Part shown: positions 45,035 through 52,718 of the stretch, one piece after another
How the letters are laid out: every line of letters starts with the position of its first letter
How positions within the stretch are numbered: the stretch's first letter is position 1
DNA from: JAHBXE01 sp044222195
GTDB lineage: Bacteria; Planctomycetota; Phycisphaerae; Phycisphaerales; UBA1924
NCBI GenBank assembly: GCA_044222195.1
Contig: JBGANS010000011.1
Span: forward strand, 1 to 64,000
DNA length: 64,000 nt
Direction: 5' to 3'
Program-made: the position numbers and the translations under genes
Notes under the pieces: generated by a model
Seen by the model: only the letters and a program-made list of their open reading frames with translations
Database searches by the model: none
Told to the model about the DNA's origin: nothing

Positions 45035-46030
45035 TCAGCGTTCCATGAGCAGTTTCGAAGCGGCCTTGTACTCGGCCATGGCGGCGGGAATATCGCCGCG
45101 CAGTTCGCAGATCTGGCCCATCAGGAATCGGGCACGGGGCAGCGAGGGGTTCTTGTCGAGGAGGGCTTTGACAGCGGCCTCGGCGCCGGCGAGGTGTTCG
45201 CCGCCGCGCCGGACCTGGATCGCGGCGAGACCGAGCTGGGCGTCGGTGGAATCAGGGCTGATGGCGAGCAGGGACTTGAAGCACTGCTCTGCCTCGGGGA
45301 GATGGTCGAGGCGGAGCAGCAGTTCGCCGAGCCCGAGGGTCGCTCCGACGTGGCCGGGAGATGCCGCGAGAGCCTCCTTGAACCGGGCCTCGGCGGTGTC
45401 GAACATGCCGTGGCGGGAGAGCTCGGCGCCGAGGCGGACCAATCGATCGGCCTTGAGCACCTCAGGGCTTGGTGCGCCGCGTTCGCGGGCCTCGAGCACC
45501 TGGTCGAACTGGGCGACGGTCTGCTTGCCGGCGGCGGTCAGGATGGCCTCGGAGAGGAGGTCTTTGGGCCTGCCGAGGTATCCGGGCATGCAGTAGACGA
45601 CCTTGCCCTTGGCGTCGACGACGACGAGAGAAGGAAGGACCATGACGCGGTAGGCGCCGAAGGCGAGGCGCGCTGGGTCGTGAAGAATGATCGCGGGGTA
45701 GTGACCCTGCGAGGCTTCATCCTTGAGCTGGGCGGCCGGGACATCGTGTGCGACGACGAGAACGGGGACGACGCCGGCGTCGGTGAGCCGGGGCTCGGCG
45801 ATGGCGGCGATCACGTCCTCGCACGCGTGTTCGGTCCCTTCGTGTCCGAGTTCGCCGAAGACGAGCACGAACGCCCTGCCCGCGAACTTCGAGGTGGAAA
45901 CGCTCTCGCCCGAGAGGTCCTTGAGCGTGACAACGGGGGCCACTGACCCGCGTGGGGGCGAGGCCGGTGCAGCGGCGGTGAGCGAACCGAGCGCCAGGAT
46001 CGCGACGAGAGTGGAACGGAGAGGATTCAC
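45035..46030 (-). CDS. exported thioredoxin-fold protein with TPR repeats, 331 aa
   Basis: Signal peptide (NPLRSTLVAILALGSLTAAAPAS) followed by a TlpA/AhpC-like thioredoxin fold (VTLKDLSGESVSTSKFAGRAFVLVFGELG, MVLPSLVVVDAKGKVVY). The usual CXXC is absent: the position reads GELGHEGTEHAC with a single Cys, so disulphide reductase activity is doubtful. The C-terminal half has three to four TPR units (AEARFKEALAASPGHVGATLGLGELLLRLDHLPEAEQCFKSLLAISPD). In an operon of multihaem cytochromes it may be an assembly chaperone. The GTG start overlaps the upstream cytochrome stop. Confidence 0.87.
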   Translation of the reverse strand: MNPLRSTLVAILALGSLTAAAPASPPRGSVAPVVTLKDLSGESVSTSKFAGRAFVLVFGELGHEGTEHACEDVIAAIAEPRLTDAGVVPVLVVAHDVPAAQLKDEASQGHYPAIILHDPARLAFGAYRVMVLPSLVVVDAKGKVVYCMPGYLGRPKDLLSEAILTAAGKQTVAQFDQVLEARERGAPSPEVLKADRLVRLGAELSRHGMFDTAEARFKEALAASPGHVGATLGLGELLLRLDHLPEAEQCFKSLLAISPDSTDAQLGLAAIQVRRGGEHLAGAEAAVKALLDKNPSLPRARFLMGQICELRGDIPAAMAEYKAASKLLMER

Positions 46031-47421
46031 GGTGAACCTCCTGAAGGAACGGGGTTGATCGGCGGCGAAGGATTGGTCCGGCCGTACCGGCGGATGGTGT
46101 GACACCCGGGTGAGCAGCTCCCCCCGTCTTCGGTCTGCTGGAAGTTGATGTCCAGGAGCCAGCCTGCGGAGCCGAAAGGGACGGCCTCACGAATGTGGGC
46201 GGGACGCTGGGACGCGTGAACCTCGTGGCAGGCGCGGCAGGTTCGGCCCTTTTCCTGGTTGACGTGAACCCAGTGCAGGTTCTTGTCACCGTTGCGGAAG
46301 CGGGTCAGCCCCTGGCCGGTGGGCTTGAGGACGAGGTCGGGGATGTGGCACTTGAAGCAGAGCTTGAAGCTGTCGACGTTGAACGGGGCGTAGAACGCGG
46401 CGGGGTATGGTTCGGCGAGCATCCGGAAGTTCTTTCCGGCGTGCGGATCGTGGCAGGCGGTGCAGGCTCCCTGGCGGATAGGACCGTGCCAGTCGGGATT
46501 GGTCTTGAGCAGAGCGGCCATGTTGGTGATGGGCGCACCGTTCGGCGGTTTGATGGCCTTGTCGTGGCACTTGAGGCAGGTGTTGGGCTCGGGAGCCCGT
46601 TGAAGTGCGGGGAGCTGCGACGCGTGTGGGGCGTGGCAGACGGAGCACCCTCCTTCTTCAGAGATCGCCCCGTGGATGACCGTTGCGCCGGCGGTCATCT
46701 GGTCGAAGCGGTCCTTGTGGCACGACAGGCACAGGCCGGGCGAGGCCTGTCGCAGCTGGAATTTGTGGTCAGAGGCATGGGGGTCGTGGCATCCTGTGCA
46801 TCCCTGCTCGAGCGCGGTGTGAATGTGGGTCGTGCCGTCGGGCTTGGTCTGGACTTCCGAGTGGCACGTAAGGCAAATCGTCTTGGGGTCCTGGATCAGG
46901 AGCTTGGGCTGGTCGGACGAGTGGGCCTTGTGGCAGACGACGCAGGCGCCGACCGCGACAGGGCCGTGGACGAACTTGGACTTGGAGAACTGTTGCGTGT
47001 GGCACTTGAGGCACAGGTCCTTGCGTGGATCGGCGATAAGCGCCCGCGGATGGTCCGACCCGTGCGGGTCGTGGCAGGACAGGCACTTGCCGTCTCTGAC
47101 GGGGGCGTGGGTCGATTGCTCATGAGGGAGGGAGTGGCACCGGATGCAGAGCTCTTCCTTGGGCGCGATGAATGTGAATACGTGGTCCTTGGCGTCGCCG
47201 GTCTGGATGTGGCACGCGGCGCAGTCGCTGAGCACGGGTCCGTGCATCACCTTGTGACTCACGACTTCTTTGTGGCACTCACCGGCGCACGTCCGGGCCG
47301 CTGGGGGGGCACCGGGGTCGGGTCTTTGGGGCGTGATCTGCCCCATCACTTCGGAGAAGGCGAGAAACGCGACCATGGCGAAAGCGCACTGGAACCATGC
47401 TCTGGGATAGCGAGCACGCAT
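46027..47421 (-). CDS. periplasmic 15-haem cytochrome c, paralogue of the 37937-39319 protein, 464 aa
   Basis: Signal peptide (MRARYPRAWFQCAFAMVAFLAFSEVMGQ), then 13 CXXCH motifs with CX3CH sites at both ends (CAGECH first, CSPGCH last). Order and spacing of haems, the CFKCH...FRNGDKNLHWVHVN...CRACHEVHASQ block and the last NFQQTEDGGSC.PGCH match the other 15-haem protein, so they are paralogues. It is first in the eight-gene HAO operon. A sigma-54-like site ends only a few bases before the ATG at 47421; if used, translation is leaderless or begins at the in-frame ATG at 47376, which would shorten the signal peptide. Confidence 0.92.
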   Translation of the reverse strand: MRARYPRAWFQCAFAMVAFLAFSEVMGQITPQRPDPGAPPAARTCAGECHKEVVSHKVMHGPVLSDCAACHIQTGDAKDHVFTFIAPKEELCIRCHSLPHEQSTHAPVRDGKCLSCHDPHGSDHPRALIADPRKDLCLKCHTQQFSKSKFVHGPVAVGACVVCHKAHSSDQPKLLIQDPKTICLTCHSEVQTKPDGTTHIHTALEQGCTGCHDPHASDHKFQLRQASPGLCLSCHKDRFDQMTAGATVIHGAISEEGGCSVCHAPHASQLPALQRAPEPNTCLKCHDKAIKPPNGAPITNMAALLKTNPDWHGPIRQGACTACHDPHAGKNFRMLAEPYPAAFYAPFNVDSFKLCFKCHIPDLVLKPTGQGLTRFRNGDKNLHWVHVNQEKGRTCRACHEVHASQRPAHIREAVPFGSAGWLLDINFQQTEDGGSCSPGCHTIRRYGRTNPSPPINPVPSGGSP

Positions 47422-47431
47422 GGTGGGGCAT

Positions 47432-47449
47432 CTGCACGTTGTGTGCCAC
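47432..47449 (-). promoter_or_regulatory. sigma-54 (-24/-12) promoter candidate for the HAO operon
   Basis: Read on the minus strand the sequence is GTGGCACACAACGTGCAG, against the consensus TGGCACG-N4-TTGCA. GG (47447-47446) and GC (47435-47434) are 12 nt apart as required. The predicted transcript start falls at about 47422, right at the annotated ATG, which lowers confidence. Confidence 0.5.
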
Positions 47450-47553
47450 GAGCGGTTTCGCTGCCGGAGCGAATCCTGAATCCCAGGCATGAGACAGGGA
47501 CATTCCCGGCGGTCTCACAGGTGAGAGATTCAGGTCCGGAGCAGAGCGTCAGG

Positions 47554-48603
47554 TCAGGGGGGAAGGGGTCGGAAGGGGATGGCGCGCCAGCCGATAATGG
47601 TGATGGCGTCGGACCTGAACGCGTCAGCGGGCTCCATCTGCCGACCGAGGTCCGTGCTGAGGTACTTCTTGTTGCTGTCGGGGAACACGGTGACGACGGA
47701 GGCCTCGTCCCCGAGTTCGTCGAGAAGCTGGTCGGCGCCGAGAAAGTTGGCGCCGGAAGAGATCCCGACGGCGAGACCCGATCGGCCGAGGCGCTGCGCC
47801 ATCGCGATGGCGTCGCCGTCCCATACATCCACGATACGGTCGAGTTCGTCGAGATGGACCAGGTCTGGCACGAACTCGTCCGAAATCCCCTGGATTCGGT
47901 GCGAGCCGCACTTGCATCCTGTTCGGAGCGTGGGGGAGTTGGCGGGCTCAAGGGGATGAACACGAACGCCGGGCCAGATCGAGCGCAGATGTCGGCCGAC
48001 CCCCATGACGGTCCCGCCGGTGCCGACGCCGGCGATCAGCGCGTCGACGCGGCGGCCAATGGATCGGAACTGCGAAACGATCTCGGGACCGGTGGTCCGC
48101 TGGTGTGCCTCGGAGTTTGCGGGGTTTCGGAACTGGTGCGGGAGAAACACGCCCGGGCTTCCGCGTGCGAACTCATCCGCCATTTCGATGCTGCCCTTGA
48201 AGCCACCTTGCTCGCGGGATACCGGCACGACGGCGGCGCCCATCGAGAGTATCAGCGCGACGCGCTCTCGACTCATCCAGTCCGGCATGAAGATGGTGAC
48301 GGGATGACCCAGGGACCGCCCCATGGCGGCGAACGAGATCCCCGTGTTCCCGCTGGTGGCCTCGGCGATGGTGTCGCCCGGGTGCAGCTCGCCGGAGGCA
48401 TATGCGTCGCGCAGGATCCACAAGGCCATTCGGTCTTTGATACTGCCGGTCATGTTGTGCTGCTCGTACTTGGCGTAGAGGCGGCGTAATCGGCCCCGCG
48501 AGCGGTAGGTTACTTCGATGAGCGGTGTTCCCCCGACCATGGCGGCGAGGCCGTCGATCCCGGCGAGCGCTTCGGTTGGCGGCGAGGCGGCGGTCGAGGT
48601 CAT
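47554..48603 (-). CDS. PLP-dependent cysteine synthase family protein, 349 aa
   Basis: Fold type II PLP enzyme: the lysine motif NMTGSIKDRMALW, the substrate loop EATSGNTGISFAA, the phosphate loop GVGTGGTVMGVGRHL and SGISSGANFLGA are in place. These enzymes normally form cysteine from O-acetylserine and sulphide. Unusual is LRTGCKCGSHRIQGISDEFVP, a Cys-x-Cys in the loop before the conserved HRIQGI. It ends a CcmC, CcmD-like, CysK operon (ATGA overlap at 48600), so it may supply cysteine or reductant for haem attachment, which is inference from position. Confidence 0.9.
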   Translation of the reverse strand: MTSTAASPPTEALAGIDGLAAMVGGTPLIEVTYRSRGRLRRLYAKYEQHNMTGSIKDRMALWILRDAYASGELHPGDTIAEATSGNTGISFAAMGRSLGHPVTIFMPDWMSRERVALILSMGAAVVPVSREQGGFKGSIEMADEFARGSPGVFLPHQFRNPANSEAHQRTTGPEIVSQFRSIGRRVDALIAGVGTGGTVMGVGRHLRSIWPGVRVHPLEPANSPTLRTGCKCGSHRIQGISDEFVPDLVHLDELDRIVDVWDGDAIAMAQRLGRSGLAVGISSGANFLGADQLLDELGDEASVVTVFPDSNKKYLSTDLGRQMEPADAFRSDAITIIGWRAIPFRPLPP

Positions 48604-48713
48604 CGGCGTCTCCTTCGTGTTCTTCGGCCCGCGTGCCAGAGGTGCGCGCCATACCCCAGGAGTAGCGCGAGACTCACGGCGTAGGCCACGATGACGTATC
48701 CGGAGTCGGTCAC
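48600..48713 (-). CDS. ccmD: CcmD-like single-helix membrane peptide, 37 aa
   Basis: GTG at 48713 overlaps the CcmC stop by 4 nt, and the stop overlaps the next ATG by 4 nt. The product is one transmembrane helix (DSGYVIVAYAVSLALLLGYGAHLWHAGRR) with a basic tail, the size and shape of CcmD, which releases haem-loaded CcmE from CcmC. The tight sandwich between two overlaps supports it as a real gene. No CcmE is seen in the window. Confidence 0.8.
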   Translation of the reverse strand: MTDSGYVIVAYAVSLALLLGYGAHLWHAGRRTRRRRR

Positions 48714-49396
48714 GTGGCGTATCTCCGGCTCTGCGCCGCGTGGAGGCGGTGCGGCGTCGGAGTGGACGTGCGCCGGCGCGCCAACGAGACGCCCGCGGCG
48801 ATGAGGCCACCGGTGAGCATGGTGATGGCGATGAACCACAGCATGAGTGTGCGCCTCGTGTCGGCGTTGAGCTCCATGTGCGTGGGGTGGACGTCCGGGA
48901 TCAGGTTCACAGAGAGGTAGACCAGCGGGACGTCGAGAAATGCGAGGATCCCGTATACCGATGCGATCAGAGCGCCGCGCGGCGAGGAGCCGGCCACGGG
49001 CCGAAGGATGAGGTACGCGCTGTAGAGCAGCCAGAGCAGAAGGCTGAACGAGAGTCGCGGGCTCCAGACCCACCAGTGGCCCCACGCGACGCGGGCCCAG
49101 ACCATGCCCGTCAACATCAGGACCGTGCCGTTGAGCACCGTCACCCGTGCCGCGCAATGGGCCAGATCGTCCCACACCTGTCGGCGACCGCCCAGATAGG
49201 CGACGCAGGCGATGAAGACGACGACGCAGGAAAGAAAGGTGTTGATCGCGACGGGGAGGTGAAGGTAGAAGAGTTTCTGGATCGGGCCCATGGACGGGTC
49301 GATCGGAGCGAGGGCACTGGCGACCAACGCCGCTCCAAGGAGCAGGACGGTCGCCGCCCAATAGGCCTGAATGCCCTTGTGCCCGAGGCCGGTCAT
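48710..49396 (-). CDS. ccmC: CcmC-like haem-handling membrane protein for cytochrome c maturation, 228 aa
   Basis: Six transmembrane segments and the periplasmic tryptophan-rich haem-binding segment WARVAWGHWWVWSPRLS identify a CcmC/CcsA-type haem handling protein; the length (about 230) and GPIQKLFYLHLPVA.NTFLSC favour CcmC. It delivers haem across the membrane in System I. ATG at 49396 is chosen because the membrane part begins there and because the upstream sigma-54 site excludes longer starts. ccmABEFGH are not in the window, while System II genes start at 61409. Confidence 0.9.
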   Translation of the reverse strand: MTGLGHKGIQAYWAATVLLLGAALVASALAPIDPSMGPIQKLFYLHLPVAINTFLSCVVVFIACVAYLGGRRQVWDDLAHCAARVTVLNGTVLMLTGMVWARVAWGHWWVWSPRLSFSLLLWLLYSAYLILRPVAGSSPRGALIASVYGILAFLDVPLVYLSVNLIPDVHPTHMELNADTRRTLMLWFIAITMLTGGLIAAGVSLARRRTSTPTPHRLHAAQSRRYAT

Positions 49397-49460
49397 GAAG
49401 CACCCGCAGGCAAGGTGGATTCGCGGGCGAGCCGACGCTGGATCGCCCGGAAAGCACAAG

Positions 49461-49477
49461 TGCAATTCGGGTACCAG
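49461..49477 (-). promoter_or_regulatory. sigma-54 (-24/-12) promoter of the ccmC-ccmD-cysK operon
   Basis: On the minus strand: CTGGTACCCGAATTGCA, matching YTGGYAYR-N4-TTGCA. GG (49475-49474) and GC (49463-49462) are 12 nt apart. Predicted transcription starts near 49450, 54 nt before the ccmC ATG. Confidence 0.75.
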
Positions 49478-49621
49478 ATCGAAAGCAGGGTTTCTTGAGC
49501 GCCACGAGGGTCACCAGCCCGAAACCCGCACGGGCGTGAGACGGCACGAGACCGACGGGCCGCGGTTCTCAGTTGCGGGAATGCCAGCGAAGAAGCCTTC
49601 CCAGTTCCAAGAACAGGCGAT

Positions 49622-50353
49622 TCATTGGCGGTGACAGGTGAGGCAAAGCCTGCTCTTGAGGTTGTCGATCACCAGGAGGTTTTTTGCCTGGCTGTAAACG
49701 CTGTGACACGATCCGCAGCCCACGGCCTGGTCGAAGAGCCGCACGCGTTTGTCGATGGACTCCGGGCCGGCCATGAGAAGGTCATTGCTCGAAGGCCGCG
49801 TCAGCCGGGCGTCCCTGCCGATCGGATGGCTTCCCAGATCATGGATCGACGAGCGTCCTTCCGGGGCATCTCCCGCGGCTACCCCGTCGTGGCAGGACAT
49901 GCACGATGAGCTTTCTGGGTCAACAGCTTCGGCGGCGGCGTGGTGCTGGAGGTTATTGTCGAGATGCGCCTGACCGCCGGCGACATGGCCGGCCTCATTC
50001 GCACGGTGACACTCGAGGCACAAGCCATGTCCGGAGGTATCCGTCCGGACACCTACCCGGGCGCCTTCTTGAGCGTGGGAAGGCGGTGCATCGTGGCATG
50101 TGACGCAGTCAATCGCGCCGTTCACCAGGGGCAAACCTGCGGGCGTTCGCATTGACGGCACGACACCCACAGGGTGGGTCAGACCGGAGGTGAACCGATG
50201 GCAGTCCATGCAACTCCGCATGGATTGGGTGGCGCCGGTCGGTTCCGAGGTACCGGTGGGCGATGCCAAGAGTGATGTTGAGGCAATCACGCCTCCCGCT
50301 GCGATGGCGAAGCAAGCGCCGAACCCGGCGCGAGAGCATCCGGTCAAAGTCAT
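49622..50353 (-). CDS. secreted hexahaem cytochrome c, 243 aa
   Basis: Signal peptide (MTLTGCSRAGFGACFAIAAGGVIASTSLLAS) followed by six CXXCH motifs: CMDCH, CVTCH, CLECH, CMSCH, CGSCH and CLTCH. The haem spacing recalls doubled-CXXCH proteins but no enzyme signature is present, so it is an electron carrier of unknown partner. A GGAGGGACGGGGGA stretch directly before the ATG at 50353 decides this start over 50413. It is divergent from the tetrahaem gene and lies 225 bp upstream of ccmC on the same strand. Confidence 0.87.
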   Translation of the reverse strand: MTLTGCSRAGFGACFAIAAGGVIASTSLLASPTGTSEPTGATQSMRSCMDCHRFTSGLTHPVGVVPSMRTPAGLPLVNGAIDCVTCHDAPPSHAQEGARVGVRTDTSGHGLCLECHRANEAGHVAGGQAHLDNNLQHHAAAEAVDPESSSCMSCHDGVAAGDAPEGRSSIHDLGSHPIGRDARLTRPSSNDLLMAGPESIDKRVRLFDQAVGCGSCHSVYSQAKNLLVIDNLKSRLCLTCHRQ

Positions 50354-50673
50354 TCCCCCGTCCCTCCCCGCGAATCCCGGTCGGTGCGCATCGGGAGCGT
50401 TGGAATCCGGCATCGGCCGGGGGCGGGGGGGCACTGAAGGGCATTCCACCCGCTGAGACCGGTTCACTCCTCGGGTTCCCAGTCACGGGAGATACCCGGG
50501 CGTCCGACCGGCGTTATTGGGTCAGGAAGCGGGTTTTTGAAGTACCGAAAACTCGATCGGCGCTGGTACGCGGGTTGCAATAAGGAGTGTGAAGCAACAA
50601 GACAGGCTGGTCCAAGCGTGGGAGTGCCCGCTTCACGGAATCCGGCCCCGGAAACAGTTGAAAGGGTGAAGCC
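50354..50673. other. 320-bp divergent control region of two cytochrome genes
   Basis: No gene is supported. On the plus side it carries the sigma-54 promoter at 50563-50580. On the minus side no -24/-12 or sigma-70 motif was recognised for the hexahaem gene. Room for activator sites lies between 50380 and 50550. Confidence 0.6.
50563..50580 (+). promoter_or_regulatory. sigma-54 (-24/-12) promoter of the tetrahaem cytochrome gene
   Basis: CTGGTACGCGGGTTGCAA fits TGGCACG-N4-TTGCA with one change; GG (50565-50566) and GC (50577-50578) are 12 nt apart. The predicted start lies about 85 nt before the ATG at 50674. Confidence 0.82.
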
Positions 50674-51297
50674 ATGAAACTCAGAACACAATGGCTCGCA
50701 GCCGCTGCCCTGCTTGGCCTGGCGGGAGCCGCGAACGGACAGATCACCAACTCGAGGCACGACTTCAGTTCGTACTCGTGGTCGGGCGGCGAGATTTGCA
50801 AGCCGTGCCACACGCCTCACTTTGGAAATCCTTCGGCCGGGGCGCTGTGGAACCACGCGTTGACGACGGCGACGTACACGATGTTTGAAGGTGAACCGGG
50901 AACCGCAGAGGCCAACCTGGACTCGAGTTCGCGGCTGTGCATGTCGTGCCACGACGGCACTGTTGCGCTCGACAGCTTCGGGGGGACCACGGGCACAAAC
51001 TTCATCCCGGGCACGGCGAAGATCGGCACGGACCTGCAGGACGATCACCCGCTTGGCAGCGACGCGATCTATCCCACGGCCACGAGCACCTCGTTCAACC
51101 CGCAGGATGCGAACCACCGTGTCGTGAGCACCTGGGGCAGCCTGTCCCTGCGTGCCTGGGTCGACCCCACCGGAGCGACGCAATACGTCGTCGGTTGCAG
51201 AACCTGCCACGATCCGCACAATCGCGGCAACTTCGGGCACATGCTGAAGTTCAGCAACGCTTCAAGCCACCTGTGCCTGACGTGCCATATCAAGTAA
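50674..51297 (+). CDS. secreted tetrahaem cytochrome c, 207 aa
   Basis: Signal peptide MKLRTQWLAAAALLGLAGAANGQ, then four CXXCH sites: CKPCHTPH, CMSCHDGTVALDSF, CRTCHDPHNRG and CLTCH. The block CHTPHFGNPSAGALWNH...YTMFEG...SRLCMSCHDGTVA...IGTDLQDDHP is closely paralleled by the N-terminal third of the 12-haem protein at 56443, so the two share ancestry. AAAGGG upstream serves as ribosome-binding site. With its own sigma-54 promoter and terminator it is a single-gene unit, suggesting high or separately tuned expression of a small soluble carrier. Confidence 0.9.
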   Translation: MKLRTQWLAAAALLGLAGAANGQITNSRHDFSSYSWSGGEICKPCHTPHFGNPSAGALWNHALTTATYTMFEGEPGTAEANLDSSSRLCMSCHDGTVALDSFGGTTGTNFIPGTAKIGTDLQDDHPLGSDAIYPTATSTSFNPQDANHRVVSTWGSLSLRAWVDPTGATQYVVGCRTCHDPHNRGNFGHMLKFSNASSHLCLTCHIK

Positions 51298-51326
51298 GAA
51301 CTTGATCCGTCGAGCTTCAATCGCCG

Positions 51327-51372
51327 CCCCGGCTTCCGAACTCAGGAGGGAAGCCGGGGTGGTGTTCAATTT
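51327..51372 (+). terminator. terminator after the tetrahaem cytochrome gene
   Basis: CCCCGGCTTCC (51327-51337) pairs perfectly with GGAAGCCGGGG (51349-51359) around an 11-nt loop, followed by TGGTGTTCAATTT. It lies 30 bp after the stop codon. Confidence 0.82.
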
Positions 51373-51461
51373 GGATACAGGCGAGCCTTGCAGGACTGCG
51401 CCGGCAAGAAACTGGCATCACGTTTGTTACGTTTGCATGAGCGACCGCATGGGAGATCGCC

Positions 51462-52718
51462 ATGACTGCAAGAGTTCTCCTGAGAGCTGTGTGGATGCTT
51501 GGCTTCTGTGCCGTCGCCGCGTGCCAGAGTCAGCGGGCGGCGGCGCCTAAGAGCCAGTCGTACGCGTTCTGGCCGCCATTCCCGGATGACCAGAGAGTCC
51601 AGTTCTTGGCGTCGTTCACCTCGAGCGAGGATGTGGCGCCCACTCAATCAACGCGACTGGAGAAAATTGTGTTCGGCGCGGACAGCACCGCCGCGGCGGT
51701 GGTGAACAAGCCCTACGGAGTCGCGATCCACCAGGGCCGGATTTACATCGCGGACATGCGGGGCAAGTCTCTGGTCGTTCTGGACCTGAAGAACAAGCAG
51801 ACCCGGCTGGTCGGCGTGAACGGAGTGAACAGGCTCGAGCACCCGGTCGCGGTGGCCGTGGCGGATGATGGGATGATCTACGTGGCGGACAACTCGCGGG
51901 GTGCGGTGTTTGTGTACTCGGCGAGCGAGCGGTACTCCACGGTCTTTGGCTTTCCGAAGTTCAAGCCGGTGGCGGTCGCGGTGCACGGGGATCGCTTGTA
52001 CGCGGCGGACATTGCGGGGCAGAACGTGGTGATGTTCGACCGCACGAGCGGGAAGCAACTGGGCTCATTCGGGTCGGTGGGAGATGAGGATGGACAGTTC
52101 CGCGTGCCGCTGGGGATCACCACCGATCGCCAGGGCAATGTGTATGTCATGGACATGATGAGGTGCCGTCTGCAGAAGTTCACGGCGGACGGCGCGTTCA
52201 TCTCGGCGACGGGCAGCCTCGGGGACCACGTGGGCGCCTTCGCCCGGCCCAAGCACATCGCCGTCGATGGCGACGGCCTGATTTATGTCGTGGACGCCGC
52301 GTTTCAGAACGTGCAGATGTTCGACCGGGACTACCGGATGCTGATGTACTTCGGCTCGATGGGCGAGTTCCCGGGGGCGATGAACCTGCCGGCCGGCATC
52401 GCGGTGAGCGATGAGGGGCTGGACCTGTTCCGTGACCGGCTGCACCCGGGCTTTGACGCCAAGCGGCTGGTCGTGGTGTCCAACCAGTTCGGGCCGACCA
52501 AGATCGTGGTGTACGCCCTCGGGGAGCGGCGGGCCGGGTATTCAGCGCAGGACCTCGCGGCGGCATCCATGACGCTGCCGACGGGGACCGGTGTGCCGTC
52601 GGCGGAGCGGCTCAAGATGCAGAATCCCGGCGGGGAAGAGCCGCCGATTCCCGACGCGGGGGCGCCCCCCGCGGAGCCCGCGAAGGCCGAGCCGCCGTCC
52701 GAGCCTCAGCCGCGATGA
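51462..52718 (+). CDS. NHL-repeat lipoprotein of the conduit operon, 418 aa
   Basis: Lipoprotein signal MTARVLLRAVWMLGFCAVAAC with Cys21. Residues 80-360 hold five to six NHL propeller blades (KPYGVAIHQGRIYIADMRGKSLVVLDL, HPVAVAVADDGMIYVADNSRGAVFVY, VPLGITTDRQGNVYVMDMMRCRLQKF, RPKHIAVDGDGLIYVVDAAFQNVQMF). NHL propellers mediate protein contacts. A Pro/Ala/Glu-rich tail of 60 residues follows. GGGAGA at 51451-51456 supports the ATG. It is the first of five tightly packed genes ending at 58101 and overlaps the next by ATGA. Confidence 0.9.
   Translation: MTARVLLRAVWMLGFCAVAACQSQRAAAPKSQSYAFWPPFPDDQRVQFLASFTSSEDVAPTQSTRLEKIVFGADSTAAAVVNKPYGVAIHQGRIYIADMRGKSLVVLDLKNKQTRLVGVNGVNRLEHPVAVAVADDGMIYVADNSRGAVFVYSASERYSTVFGFPKFKPVAVAVHGDRLYAADIAGQNVVMFDRTSGKQLGSFGSVGDEDGQFRVPLGITTDRQGNVYVMDMMRCRLQKFTADGAFISATGSLGDHVGAFARPKHIAVDGDGLIYVVDAAFQNVQMFDRDYRMLMYFGSMGEFPGAMNLPAGIAVSDEGLDLFRDRLHPGFDAKRLVVVSNQFGPTKIVVYALGERRAGYSAQDLAAASMTLPTGTGVPSAERLKMQNPGGEEPPIPDAGAPPAEPAKAEPPSEPQPR

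Noticed and set aside
40453..47421. Anammox-type metabolism suggested by the HAO-like gene in a planctomycete
   Set aside because: No hydrazine synthase or other anammox-specific gene is in the window, and secreted dockerin-like proteins point to Phycisphaerae rather than Brocadiales.
51412..51428. CTGGCATCACGTTTGTT upstream of the conduit operon
   Set aside because: The -12 dinucleotide is GT instead of the nearly invariant GC. Left out as a promoter, although the position would be right.
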